A stretch of DNA of 64,000 bases from Meridianimarinicoccus roseus (GCF_003172915.1 NZ_QGKU01000026.1:124001-188000), one strand, 5' to 3'; shown: positions 17,268-25,499, counted from the first letter of the stretch. The notes: a model not told the origin generated them from the sequence alone. Program-made: numbers and translations.

Positions 17268-18602
17268 ATGATTCGCAGTTCCACATCGGCCGCAGCCCTA
17301 TGCGCGGCTCTTCTCGCAGCAAATGCTGCCTCCGCGATCACCCTGAGCAATGGAAGCGGCGACGGCAGCGTGATCGCCGAGGTATCCGAGTACGGCCAGA
17401 TCTTCTCGGCCTCGTTCGACCCCATCGGGCCGGTTGGCTCCGGGTCGACCGTCTACGACTCGTACGTCTCTTCCAGTCTGGGCTCCCTTGTCAGTGACCT
17501 TGAATCGCTCGTGAACGACGCCGGGACGTCCGCATCCATCCTATCGCAAAGCGACACGCAGCTGCGTACGCGTTTCTCCGTCAATCAGCTCGAGTTCACG
17601 CTGACGCAAACACTGTCCAACGCCTTGTCGAGTAGCAGCGTCGTGACCGGGTCCGTGCTCACTCAGGAATTTGCCATTCGCAACCTGACCAATGTGCCGG
17701 TTTCCTTCGACATGTTTCGCTACATGGATGGCGACCTCTATCTGACGGACCAGACGCTCGACGACGGCGGCGGTGTGATCCAGGCGGGCGGTCAGGTGCT
17801 GCCGTATCAGACCGATCTTCTCGACGGCCAGACAGCCGAGAACACCTTTCTGGGGATCACGGCAACCGGTGGAAACCCCGTCACCTCTGGACGGTTCAGC
17901 GTGAATGATTGCTGCGGACTCGATCTGCCGCTCGACGACATGGTCGAGAACGATTTCGACAACGATGGTGTCATCGACCAAGCTTATGATGTCACGCTCG
18001 CCCTGCGCAACACGTTCGTGGTGCCGGTGAATGCGACCCAAACCTACACGACAACAACCATCTGGGGCAGCGGCGAAGTGCCGACACCGGGGTCGTCGGA
18101 AAACCTTCCGCTTCTGCCGGACAACACGACGATGGTTGGAAATATCCCCGTCTGGACATTCGAGATCCCGGTGGTCAGTGTGACCGAACCCGTCTGGATC
18201 GACCCGATCGTCGCCGTTGGCTACACCTATACGGTGACGGGCAATGCCTTCGCCGCCGTGATCGCGCCAAGCTTGGCAACCATTCCGGATAGCGACGGGA
18301 CCTATACCATCTCCTTTGACGGGATGACCGTCGATATCCTGGCGGGCGAGACATATTTCTTCGCAACCCCGGTCACATCCTTCACCTTGACCGGTATCGA
18401 TATCGGCCTCGACATTGATCCGCTTGACCCTCTGGCCTTTCCGACGGGCGTGATCTTCGCCACGCTCGGCACGGCGACCGTGACCCAGACACCCATAACG
18501 GTCGAAACAAGCACGCCGCCGATCCCGCTGCCCGCGTCGGTTTTCCTGATGCTCGGCGGCATCGGAGCGTTGCCGATCCTGCGCAAGCTGCGGTCCGCCT
18601 GA
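17268..18602 (+). CDS. VPLPA-CTERM sorting domain protein, surface or secreted, unknown function
   Basis: A 444-residue exported protein. The signal peptide covers about residues 1-23 (ending ANAASA). The C-terminus has the tripartite VPLPA-CTERM form: a PPIPLPAS motif, a hydrophobic helix (VFLMLGGIGALPIL) and a basic tail (RKLRSA), which marks proteins for exosortase-like processing in Rhodobacterales. The middle is rich in Ser, Thr, Asp and short beta-strands, and I recognise no enzymatic domain. GAAGGA at 17255-17260 fixes the ATG. Upstream DNA is A+T-rich with two GTTAAC palindromes at 17205-17210 and 17228-17233. The processing enzyme is not in this window. Confidence 0.82.
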   Translation: MIRSSTSAAALCAALLAANAASAITLSNGSGDGSVIAEVSEYGQIFSASFDPIGPVGSGSTVYDSYVSSSLGSLVSDLESLVNDAGTSASILSQSDTQLRTRFSVNQLEFTLTQTLSNALSSSSVVTGSVLTQEFAIRNLTNVPVSFDMFRYMDGDLYLTDQTLDDGGGVIQAGGQVLPYQTDLLDGQTAENTFLGITATGGNPVTSGRFSVNDCCGLDLPLDDMVENDFDNDGVIDQAYDVTLALRNTFVVPVNATQTYTTTTIWGSGEVPTPGSSENLPLLPDNTTMVGNIPVWTFEIPVVSVTEPVWIDPIVAVGYTYTVTGNAFAAVIAPSLATIPDSDGTYTISFDGMTVDILAGETYFFATPVTSFTLTGIDIGLDIDPLDPLAFPTGVIFATLGTATVTQTPITVETSTPPIPLPASVFLMLGGIGALPILRKLRSA

Positions 18603-18637
18603 CAATCTGGCAGGTCTCGCAAGCCTTGTTACACCGG

Positions 18638-18658
18638 AACCCGGATAGTATCCGGGTT
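18638..18658 (+). terminator. Palindromic terminator after the VPLPA-CTERM gene
   Basis: A perfect inverted repeat (18638-18647 and 18649-18658 around one base; about seven or eight pairs can form a hairpin) ends in TTT and is followed by TCGATCTTT. It lies 35 bases after the stop. Because it is inside the longest possible frame of the next gene, it supports the later start at 18680. Confidence 0.7.
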
Positions 18659-18679
18659 TCGATCTTTCTGGGGAACGGT

Positions 18680-19267
18680 ATGCGCAGTGTGACGGTGGTC
18701 TTGTGTTTGTTTCTGGCGCCCGGTGTCGGGCACGCAGCGTCGGTCGGCGGCGAATTCAACGTGGACGGCCCTGGCGCACAAAACTGTTCCCTGTTCGTCG
18801 AGGCGGTGGACCAGGCCGATGCGGCAAGCCTGACGGCTTTCTCCGCCTGGACAGAGGGTTTCGTGACAGGGGTCAACGTGTTTCGCGATGAAACCTACGA
18901 CGTGACACCGTGGCAAACCCCGCAATTGATCCTGTCGAAAATGGCTGCGTTCTGCCGCGAGAATCCCGATGTGCCCTATGTCAACGGGCTGGGGAGGCTG
19001 ATTTCGGTCCTGATGCCAAACCGACAGACGGAACCGTCTCCGATCATTCAGGTCCGCTATGACGGGCAGGCCGTGGCCTTGCCGACCTGGGTGCTGAATG
19101 AAGCGCGTCGCGCCCTCGAAGCCGTGACGGACGGGGGGGCGTTGCCGACGGCACCCGATGGGTTCGACGATGCCTTTGCCGAACGTCTCAAGTCCTTTCA
19201 GGCGGCAGAAGGCCTGCCACGGACCGGGCTGCCCGATCAGGCCACCCTCAACAGGCTTTTCCCCTGA
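18680..19267 (+). CDS. Exported protein with C-terminal peptidoglycan-binding-like domain
   Basis: A 195-residue protein with a signal peptide (MRSVTVVLCLFLAPGVGHA). The mature N-terminal part has two Cys residues (NCSLF and AFCRENP), perhaps forming a disulfide, within a helical segment containing AWTEGFVTGVNVFRD. The last 35 residues fit a PG_binding_1 repeat: FAERLKSFQAAEGLPRTGLPDQATLNRLF. This suggests a periplasmic protein that holds on to the cell wall. ATG 18680 was preferred over 18626 because the longer frame would run through a terminator hairpin and bury the signal peptide. The N-terminal domain is not recognised. Confidence 0.7.
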   Translation: MRSVTVVLCLFLAPGVGHAASVGGEFNVDGPGAQNCSLFVEAVDQADAASLTAFSAWTEGFVTGVNVFRDETYDVTPWQTPQLILSKMAAFCRENPDVPYVNGLGRLISVLMPNRQTEPSPIIQVRYDGQAVALPTWVLNEARRALEAVTDGGALPTAPDGFDDAFAERLKSFQAAEGLPRTGLPDQATLNRLFP

Positions 19268-19664
19268 AACTTGCTTGCGCGCGACCATCGCGGCGGTCCG
19301 CCTTCCACAAGGCAGCCGGTCGGCTGACATGCCCTAGGGGCCGGACCTTGGCAGCGTCGTAACTGGCCTTGGGCGGGTCCATACCGTCCGACCGCCATCA
19401 ACACCAAGCCCACCTCGGCGAAGGCTGCTCGCCCCGCCGACTTTGCGGCGGCGACCGCGATTTCATCCCGACACGCCCGATCCGCGGCTGCCACAACCCG
19501 TGCCGGCTCCGTGCGGCCCGCGCCTCTCGCGCTTGCGCCCGACCGCCTGAGTCCTATGGGAGTCATATGCGATTCATATGCGAATCCTACACCGGGGTTC
19601 CGGCCCCTCTGGCAGCGCAGCGCCGGATGGGCTAGGTGCTCGGTAACGGCGGCGAGGGGTGACC
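19268..19664. other. 397-base intergenic region upstream of yciB
   Basis: No convincing gene was found here. Short open frames read across it but lack ribosome-binding sites and recognisable products. Its one clear structure is the GANTC direct-repeat array at 19549-19586, so this is probably the regulatory region of yciB. Confidence 0.6.
19549..19586. repeat. Four GANTC sites in an 11-bp direct-repeat array (CcrM-type methylation sites)
   Basis: GAGTC at 19549, GAGTC at 19560, GATTC at 19571 and GAATC at 19582 are spaced exactly 11 bases apart, about one helical turn. The intervening bases are related (CTATGG, ATATGC, ATATGC), so this is a degenerate 11-bp repeat. GANTC is the target of CcrM, the cell-cycle-regulated adenine methyltransferase of alphaproteobacteria, and GcrA acts at promoters bearing such sites. 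The array lies about 80 bases upstream of the yciB start. Confidence 0.75.
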
Positions 19665-20273
19665 ATGACGGGCAAGACAGACAACGCAGTGCTGAAGCAG
19701 GTGCTTGAACTCGGGCCGGTGCTGGCCTTTCTTGCGGGCTATGTTTACCTTCGCGAACAGACGGTTAGCATTGGCGGGCGCGACTATGACGGCTTCATCG
19801 TCATCACCGGGCTGTTCATTCCGCTGCTCATCGCCTCCAACGCCGCGCTGTGGAAGCTGACCGGCAAGGTTTCCCGGATCCAGATCCTGACGCTGGTGAT
19901 GGTCGTGGTGTTCGGCGGCCTGACCGTCTGGCTCAACGACGAACGCTTCTTCAAGATGAAAAGCACCATTGTTTTCAGTATCTTCGCGGCACTTTTGGGC
20001 ATCGGGCTGGCGCGCGGACAGTCCTGGCTGGAGTTCGTTCTGGACGGTGCGATCCCCATGTCGCACGCCGGATGGATGGCACTGACGCGGCGGCTGACCG
20101 CCTTCCTTGTCGCGATGGCCGTCGCCAACGAATTGATCTGGCGCAGTTTTTCGACAGATGTCTATGTCGCGTGGGACACGTTCGGACAGATGGGCGCGAT
20201 GTTCGCGTTTTTCATCAGCCAGTCCGGCCTGATGAACCGTCATTGGCAGGACGACGACGACAAGACAGCCTAA
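19665..20273 (+). CDS. yciB: Inner membrane-spanning protein YciB (intracellular septation protein A family)
   Basis: A 202-residue inner-membrane protein with five or six hydrophobic helices. Family features are LKQVLELGPVLAFL at the N-terminus, KMKSTIVFSIFAALLGIG in the middle, and WMALTRRLTAFLVAMAVANELIWRSFSTDVYVAWDTFG, which is the most conserved part of YciB/IspZ. The family is linked to septation and envelope integrity through contacts with division and elongation proteins. ATG 19665 is used with GAGGGG at 19654-19659; a GTG six bases earlier is also possible. The GANTC array upstream suggests cell-cycle control. Confidence 0.92.
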   Translation: MTGKTDNAVLKQVLELGPVLAFLAGYVYLREQTVSIGGRDYDGFIVITGLFIPLLIASNAALWKLTGKVSRIQILTLVMVVVFGGLTVWLNDERFFKMKSTIVFSIFAALLGIGLARGQSWLEFVLDGAIPMSHAGWMALTRRLTAFLVAMAVANELIWRSFSTDVYVAWDTFGQMGAMFAFFISQSGLMNRHWQDDDDKTA

Positions 20274-20296
20274 GTCGCTGGGACGGCTTATTTTTT
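20271..20296. terminator. Shared hairpin terminator containing both stop codons of yciB and the GST gene
   Basis: A seven-pair stem (20271-20277 with 20284-20290, one G-T pair, six-base loop) is followed by six T at 20291-20296. Its left arm begins with the TAA stop of yciB, and its right arm ends with TTA, the complement of the GST stop codon. The T-run encodes the last two Lys residues of the GST on the other strand. Confidence 0.7.
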
Positions 20297-20989
20297 ACGG
20301 AACATCGCCGATCCCGCCGCCGCCTTCGCGTCGCCGCTGCGTTTCTCTGACAAAAGCGCCCGCCCACGCTGTACCCCCGGCCGCGCTGCGCAGGCTGCCA
20401 GCCACCGCGCCAAGTGCGGCTTGTCGTCCAGCGTTTGCTGCTGGCCTTCCCACAGCGACGCCCAGCCCCAGCAGGCCATGTCCGCGATGCTGAAGAAATT
20501 TCCCGCAACCCATTGATGTTCCGCCAACCTCCGCTCAAGCACCCGGTATAGCCGCGCGGTTTCGTTGCGGTAGCGGTCCTTGGCGTAGGGCAGGTCTTGC
20601 GGGGGGTCCATTGCAGGCGCGTATTTCAGGAAATGGTGTGCCTGTCCCGCCATCGGGCCCAGCCCGCCCATCTGCCACATAAGCCATTCTTCCACCGCGA
20701 TCCGTTCCCGCGCCGTGTCGCCCATGAACCGCCCCGTCTTGCGCGCAAGATAAAGCAGGATCGCGCCGCTTTCGAACACCGACACCGGCGCGCCGTCCGG
20801 CCCGTCCGGATCGATGATCGCCGGCATCCGGTTGTTCGGCGCGATCTTCAGGAATGCCGGGTCGAACTGGTCACCCTTGCCGATGTCGATCGGCTGAACG
20901 GTGTAGGGCAGGCCCATCTCCTCAAGCGCGATGGAGACTTTCCATCCGTTGGGCGTCGGCCAGTAGAACAATTCGATCGGCGGGGTCAT
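20288..20989 (-). CDS. Glutathione S-transferase family protein (YfcG/Ure2-like)
   Basis: A 233-residue cytosolic protein with a thioredoxin-like N-terminal domain and a helical C-terminal domain. The N-terminus PIELFYWPTPNGWKVSIALEE has the Asn-Gly active-site turn of the Nu/YfcG-like class rather than a catalytic Ser or Cys. The ESGAILLYLA segment binds the gamma-glutamyl part of glutathione, and WLMWQMGGLGPMAGQAHHFLKYAP is typical of this class. These enzymes often act as disulfide-bond oxidoreductases. AGGAG precedes the ATG. The gene is convergent with yciB and divergent from metZ. Confidence 0.9.
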   Translation of the reverse strand: MTPPIELFYWPTPNGWKVSIALEEMGLPYTVQPIDIGKGDQFDPAFLKIAPNNRMPAIIDPDGPDGAPVSVFESGAILLYLARKTGRFMGDTARERIAVEEWLMWQMGGLGPMAGQAHHFLKYAPAMDPPQDLPYAKDRYRNETARLYRVLERRLAEHQWVAGNFFSIADMACWGWASLWEGQQQTLDDKPHLARWLAACAARPGVQRGRALLSEKRSGDAKAAAGSAMFRKK

Positions 20990-21152
20990 GGCAGGCTCCT
21001 GTCAATTGGGCCCAGCATCACTGCCCTGCCACCAGGCGCAAGTGGACCTACGTGACTGTGACCGCGCTGCGCGGCGATCGGGCGCGTTCGCTTGACTGTT
21101 CACCGGGGCTGGTCTAGCGCGAGGCTGTCCGCAAGACGGGAGAACCCACGCC

Positions 21153-22361
21153 ATGCCCGACGATCAGAAACGGCCCGACCCGCGCCCGGCCCGCGCGACC
21201 CGCACGAAACTGGTGCATGACGGCATCCGCCGCAGCCAGTACGGCGAGGTGTCCGAGGCGATGTTCCTGACACAGGGCTTTGTGTATGACACGGCCGAGC
21301 AGGCCGAGGCGCGGTTTCTCAAGGCCGGGGAAGACGAATTCATCTATGCCCGCTACGGCAACCCGACCGTGCGCATGTTCGAAGATCGGATCGCGGCGCT
21401 GGAAGGGGCGGAAGATGCCTTCGCCACCGCATCGGGCATGGCGGCTGTCAACGGCGCGCTGTGTTCCATGCTTCAGGCGGGCGACCACGTCGTATCGGCG
21501 CGGGCACTGTTCGGCTCGTGCCTTTACATCCTCGAAGAGGTGCTGACGCGCTACGGGGTGCAGGTCACCTTCGTGGACGGAACCGACCTGGACCAGTGGC
21601 GCGCTGCGGTGCGCGCCGGCACAAAGGCGGTGTTTCTCGAAGCGATTTCCAACCCGACGCTGGAGGTGATCGACATCGCCGCCGTGTCCGAAATCGCCCA
21701 TGCGCACGGTGCGATGGTACTGGTGGACAATGTATTCGCGACGCCGATCCTGCAACGCTCGCTCGACCTGGGAGCTGATGCGCTGATCTATTCCGCGACC
21801 AAGCATATTGACGGGCAGGGGCGGGTGCTGGGGGGCGTGATCCTCGGCACGGTCGAGTTCATCCGCAAGACCGTGGAACCCTACATGAAGCATACCGGCG
21901 GTTCCATGAGCCCGTTCAATGCCTGGGTGCTTCTCAAGGGGCTAGAAACGATGGACCTGCGGGTGCGTGCACAGGCCGCCACGGCGCAGCAGCTTGCGGC
22001 GGCGCTGGCAGGTCATCCCGCGCTGGAGCGTGTCATCTTCCCCGGCCTGCCGGACCATCCCCAGCACCTGCTGGCGACACGGCAGATGGAAGGCGGCGGC
22101 ACCGTGCTGTCGATCGATGTCGCGGGCGGGCGCGATGCCGCGTTCCGCGTTCTGAACGCGCTGGAGATTTTTACAATCTCGAACAACCTCGGCGATGCAA
22201 AAAGCATTGTCACCCATCCGGCCACGACCACGCACCAGCGCCTTCCTGACGAAACGAAGGCAGCTCTCGGCATCACGCCGGGCCTGATCCGCATTTCCTG
22301 CGGGCTGGAGGATCCGAACGATCTTCTGGCCGATCTGCGCGATGCGCTGGATCTGATCTGA
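21153..22361 (+). CDS. metZ: O-succinylhomoserine sulfhydrylase
   Basis: A PLP enzyme of the Cys/Met metabolism family that makes homocysteine from O-succinylhomoserine and sulfide in methionine synthesis. The 402 residues show YARYGNPTVRMFEDRIAALEG near residue 65, the EAISNPTLEVIDI segment, and SATKHIDGQGR with the PLP-binding Lys217. The wording at DGQGRVLGG is typical of MetZ rather than cystathionine gamma-synthase. The C-terminus has THPATTTHQRL and GLIRISCGLEDPNDL. I looked for a SAM-II-type riboswitch in the 160 bases upstream and did not find one. Confidence 0.94.
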   Translation: MPDDQKRPDPRPARATRTKLVHDGIRRSQYGEVSEAMFLTQGFVYDTAEQAEARFLKAGEDEFIYARYGNPTVRMFEDRIAALEGAEDAFATASGMAAVNGALCSMLQAGDHVVSARALFGSCLYILEEVLTRYGVQVTFVDGTDLDQWRAAVRAGTKAVFLEAISNPTLEVIDIAAVSEIAHAHGAMVLVDNVFATPILQRSLDLGADALIYSATKHIDGQGRVLGGVILGTVEFIRKTVEPYMKHTGGSMSPFNAWVLLKGLETMDLRVRAQAATAQQLAAALAGHPALERVIFPGLPDHPQHLLATRQMEGGGTVLSIDVAGGRDAAFRVLNALEIFTISNNLGDAKSIVTHPATTTHQRLPDETKAALGITPGLIRISCGLEDPNDLLADLRDALDLI

Positions 22362-22450
22362 CGGCGCCTGTCTGGCGTATCTCTTCGGTAACTGGACAAA
22401 GAAACCGCGCAGACCATGTATGGATTGTCGCAGTTGAGGAGAGCCGCAAG

Positions 22451-23554
22451 ATGAACATTCATTCGCCCGTTCTGGACCGTGACCTGACGCGCGAGGACGC
22501 AGCCCAAGCCCTTGCCGTTCTCCGGCGCTGGGCTGGGCAGGCGACCGAGGCCGAGGTCGAAACGCTGGATCCGGCTGTCAAGCGGCTTGCCGCTGCGCCG
22601 GAGCCGGGCAGTTACCCGGACCTTTCGCGCTTCTACCCCGAGGATTTCGCTGTCACCCCCGACTACAAGGCGGCGCTGCCTGATCTTCAGAACGGGCCTG
22701 CCAGCCTGATCAAGGGCGCCCGTCAGCAGATTCAGCATGTGGGGATTTCCAATTTCCGCCTGCCGATCCGCTTTCGCACCCGCGACAACGGCGATCTGAC
22801 GCTCGAGACGAGCGTGACCGGCACCGTGAGCCTGGAGGCCGAGAAAAAGGGCATCAACATGTCCCGCATCATGCGCACATTTTATGGCCATGCCGAGAAG
22901 ACCTTCAGCTTCGGCGTGATCGAGGCGGCGCTGGACGACTACAAGACTGACCTCGAAAGCTTCGATGCCCGCATTCAGATGCGGTTCTCCTTCCCGGTGA
23001 AAGTGCCAAGCTTGCGGTCTGGGCTGGCAGGGTACCAGTATTACGACATTGCGCTGGAGTTGGTGGAAAGCGCGGGAGTGCGCAAGCGGATCGTGCATCT
23101 TGACTACGTCTATTCCTCGACTTGCCCCTGTTCGCTGGAACTGTCCGAACATGCCCGCAGCACGCGCGGACAACTGGCCACGCCGCATTCGCAGCGGTCG
23201 GTCGCGCGGGTATCGGTGGAACTGGACGAAGCGGCGGGCACGCTTTGGTTCGAGGACCTTATCGAGATGTGCCGCGCCGCCGTGCCGACGGAGACGCAGG
23301 TAATGGTGAAGCGCGAGGACGAACAGGCCTTTGCGGAACTTAATGCGGCCAACCCGATCTTCGTGGAAGATGCGGCACGCCTGTTCTGCGCGCAGCTTCT
23401 CGGCGACCCGCGCATCGGCGATTTTCGGATCGTCGCAAGCCATCAGGAAAGCCTGCACAGTCACGATGCGGTCAGCGTGCTGACGGAAGGCGCGACCTTC
23501 GCATCCGAAAGCCTTGATCCGCGTCTGTTCGGGACGCTGTTTCACATCGGCTAG
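22451..23554 (+). CDS. folE2: GTP cyclohydrolase FolE2 (type IB)
   Basis: Converts GTP to 7,8-dihydroneopterin triphosphate, the first step of folate and of queuosine-type deazaguanine synthesis, using a metal-flexible active site unrelated in sequence to FolE. The 367-residue protein shows VGISNFRLPIRFRTRDNG near residue 97, YVYSSTCPCSLELSEHARSTRG with the catalytic metal-ligand Cys, and SHQESLHSHDAVSV near the C-terminus. GGAG precedes the ATG. Later folate genes folB and folP lie 11 kb downstream. No Zur-type palindrome was seen in the 89-base gap before it. Confidence 0.95.
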   Translation: MNIHSPVLDRDLTREDAAQALAVLRRWAGQATEAEVETLDPAVKRLAAAPEPGSYPDLSRFYPEDFAVTPDYKAALPDLQNGPASLIKGARQQIQHVGISNFRLPIRFRTRDNGDLTLETSVTGTVSLEAEKKGINMSRIMRTFYGHAEKTFSFGVIEAALDDYKTDLESFDARIQMRFSFPVKVPSLRSGLAGYQYYDIALELVESAGVRKRIVHLDYVYSSTCPCSLELSEHARSTRGQLATPHSQRSVARVSVELDEAAGTLWFEDLIEMCRAAVPTETQVMVKREDEQAFAELNAANPIFVEDAARLFCAQLLGDPRIGDFRIVASHQESLHSHDAVSVLTEGATFASESLDPRLFGTLFHIG

Positions 23555-23580
23555 ACGGGTTTGAAAGGATCTGGTTCCTG

Positions 23581-23614
23581 AAGGGATCGGGCGGAGCTTC
23601 GTTCGATCCCTTTT
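23581..23614 (+). terminator. Rho-independent terminator after folE2
   Basis: A nine-pair stem (23581-23589 with 23604-23612, 14-base loop) runs into TTTT at 23611-23614. It lies 27 bases after the folE2 stop. Confidence 0.7.
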
Positions 23615-23711
23615 CCAAACTGGAAAAATTCTTGCCAGAAGCCGGTCAGACCCCTTTACTGAGAACGTGGAACAAAAACGCGTCATCTCCGTTCCTCGTG
23701 GAAGGTAGATT

Positions 23712-24365
23712 GTGGGTTTAAAAAAAATGACAGCTAGATCCACACGGCCATTGACCGCGCTTTATCATCTCCAGTGCGATGAGATGAATCGGCAGCCCTT
23801 GATCGAGGTGCTGAAAGGTATTGCGTCGAGCTACGACGAATTACCCGCCTTGCGCCATTTCGCGGCTGGAGAGTCGCGTACCAGGCCGGGCTCATTCTTG
23901 ATGTTCGGCAAGTGGACGAGTGAACAGGCGTTCCTCGATGCGGGCCGCGAGCCGCTGATGACGGGACAACGCGAAGCGCTTATGAACTTGACGACGGTCA
24001 AGACGCGCGACCTGCTTTGGCCGCTCGGGCATCTTGAACGCCCTCCAGAGGCACGCGGTGCCCCCCCGCGTGTCATGGTGTCGACGACGATGGTGGCGAA
24101 GAAGGACAAGGTGGAATGCCTGCCTGCTTTCCTTGAGAACGCGCGCGGCCAGATTTTCAAATGGCCGGGAAACCGGCTCATTGAAAATGGTCAGAATTTC
24201 GCCGGCCCCGATTTCTTTCACGGCTACGGAGAGTGGGACAGTCTGGAGGCGCTGGATGCCTATATGAACAGTCCCGAGATCAACGATTTCTTCGAGCCTC
24301 TCAAGGGCAAGCTCGTGTCACAGACGCTCGATGTGCTGGACGTGGTCGCCTTTGCAGAAGACTGA
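23712..24365 (+). CDS. Protein with two ABM-like (dimeric alpha-beta barrel) halves, unknown function
   Basis: A 217-residue protein with no signal sequence. Both halves look like antibiotic-biosynthesis-monooxygenase-type ferredoxin-like folds. The C-terminal half is clearer, ending DSLEALDAYMNSPEINDFFEPLKGKL and then a beta-strand; the N-terminal half has a matching FGKWTSEQAFLDAGREPLM. Such proteins bind small aromatic or haem-like ligands, but no substrate can be assigned. A GTG at 23712 has GGAAGG seven bases before it; ATG 23727 is the alternative. A promoter-like TTGCCA-N17-TTTACT lies at 23632-23660. It stands alone between a terminator and a convergent gene. Confidence 0.65.
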   Translation: MGLKKMTARSTRPLTALYHLQCDEMNRQPLIEVLKGIASSYDELPALRHFAAGESRTRPGSFLMFGKWTSEQAFLDAGREPLMTGQREALMNLTTVKTRDLLWPLGHLERPPEARGAPPRVMVSTTMVAKKDKVECLPAFLENARGQIFKWPGNRLIENGQNFAGPDFFHGYGEWDSLEALDAYMNSPEINDFFEPLKGKLVSQTLDVLDVVAFAED

Positions 24366-24376
24366 GCGGGGCCAGC

Positions 24377-25387
24377 CTACCGGCCCGCGTGTATCAAGTC
24401 ATGGATGAATCCTAGCTTCCGTTCCACAGCATCGGACAACACGAACGGATATAGGTCTGGCTGCCCCATGGAGCGGTTGATCGCATTCATTGCGACTGTC
24501 AGCGGCACCCAGTCCTCCAAGGTTTCGGCCAGTGTGCCCCGTCGGTACGGGTCGGTATCCATCTCGACATCGCCGCCGGTGCGGTCGCGGAGCGACATCC
24601 CGAAGGCGTGGGCGGTTTCCGAACTGTCCACGATGTGGATGTAGTGCGCCCAGGTCTCGGCAAAATCCTCCCAGGGGTGGGCGGAGGCGTAGCTGCTGAT
24701 GAAGCTGTCGCGCCAGTCCGGTCGCGGCCCCTGCGCGTAGTGCCGCTTGAGCGCTTCGCCATAATCCTGCCGGTCATCCCCGAACAGGTCGCGGAACGAG
24801 TCCAGCCGCCCGGCATCGCGCACGAGCACCTGCCAGTAATAATGGCCGACCTCGTGGCGCATGTGACCGATGAGCGTACGATAGGGTTCACCCATCGCGG
24901 TCCGCCGCGCCTCGCGTTCGGCATCGTCGCCTTCGGCGATGTTCAGCGTCACAAGCCCGTCGGCATGGCCGGTCAGCACCGAAGGGGCGTCGGGCGCAGC
25001 GCTGTCTGCCAGGAAGTCGAATGCGAGACCGTCCGGCACCTCGTCGCTGCGCAGCGGATGGGGCAGGCCCCAGCGCAGCAGGGAATAGAAGAGATACCGC
25101 TTGGCCTGTTCGATGGCCCGCCAGTTCGCCACTTTGCCGGGATCGGATGTGTCGGGAATGGTCCGGTTGTGCATGCAGGCTGGGCAGAACTTCGTACCGT
25201 CCCGCGCCAGCCAGTTACAGCCCGCAACGTCCCGGTTGGCACAGGGGCGCGGCGACTGCGTATCGCGCGAAAGCGCGGCGAAGCGGATAGCATCGCTGTC
25301 AAAGGCCAGCGCCGCCTCGCAGGACAGGCACACGGAATTGTCGAAATGGACTTCCTTGCGGCACACGGGGCAGGAGAAACGTTTCAT
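24377..25387 (-). CDS. Putative zinc-binding metallopeptidase with N-terminal zinc ribbon
   Basis: A 336-residue cytosolic protein. The N-terminus has a zinc ribbon (CPVCRKEVHFDNSVCLSCE, residues 5-23) and a second Cys cluster (CANRDVAGCNWLARDGTKFCPACMHNRTI). The catalytic part has HEVGHYYW, an HExxH zinc motif, and a downstream Glu in EDFAETWAHYIHI that may be the third ligand. This fits the putative zinc-binding metallopeptidase family (Peptidase_Mx). Substrate unknown. ATG 25387 was chosen because it starts just before the zinc ribbon; the frame is open further upstream but overlaps trkH. It is divergent from trkH. Confidence 0.8.
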   Translation of the reverse strand: MKRFSCPVCRKEVHFDNSVCLSCEAALAFDSDAIRFAALSRDTQSPRPCANRDVAGCNWLARDGTKFCPACMHNRTIPDTSDPGKVANWRAIEQAKRYLFYSLLRWGLPHPLRSDEVPDGLAFDFLADSAAPDAPSVLTGHADGLVTLNIAEGDDAEREARRTAMGEPYRTLIGHMRHEVGHYYWQVLVRDAGRLDSFRDLFGDDRQDYGEALKRHYAQGPRPDWRDSFISSYASAHPWEDFAETWAHYIHIVDSSETAHAFGMSLRDRTGGDVEMDTDPYRRGTLAETLEDWVPLTVAMNAINRSMGQPDLYPFVLSDAVERKLGFIHDLIHAGR

Positions 25388-25499
25388 CGGACAGCTTTCG
25401 CGGGAAAGGACTCGGGTTGTTCCTGCATCGCACAGACGGGCGGGAACGCAAGGGCAGGCCGCGCTTGACACCGCCCCGCGCCGTGCCCATGGCTTTGCC

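Noticed and set aside
20990-21152. A SAM-II-type riboswitch upstream of metZ
   Set aside because: This is common before metZ in alphaproteobacteria, so I looked for it, but the conserved core sequence is absent by eye.
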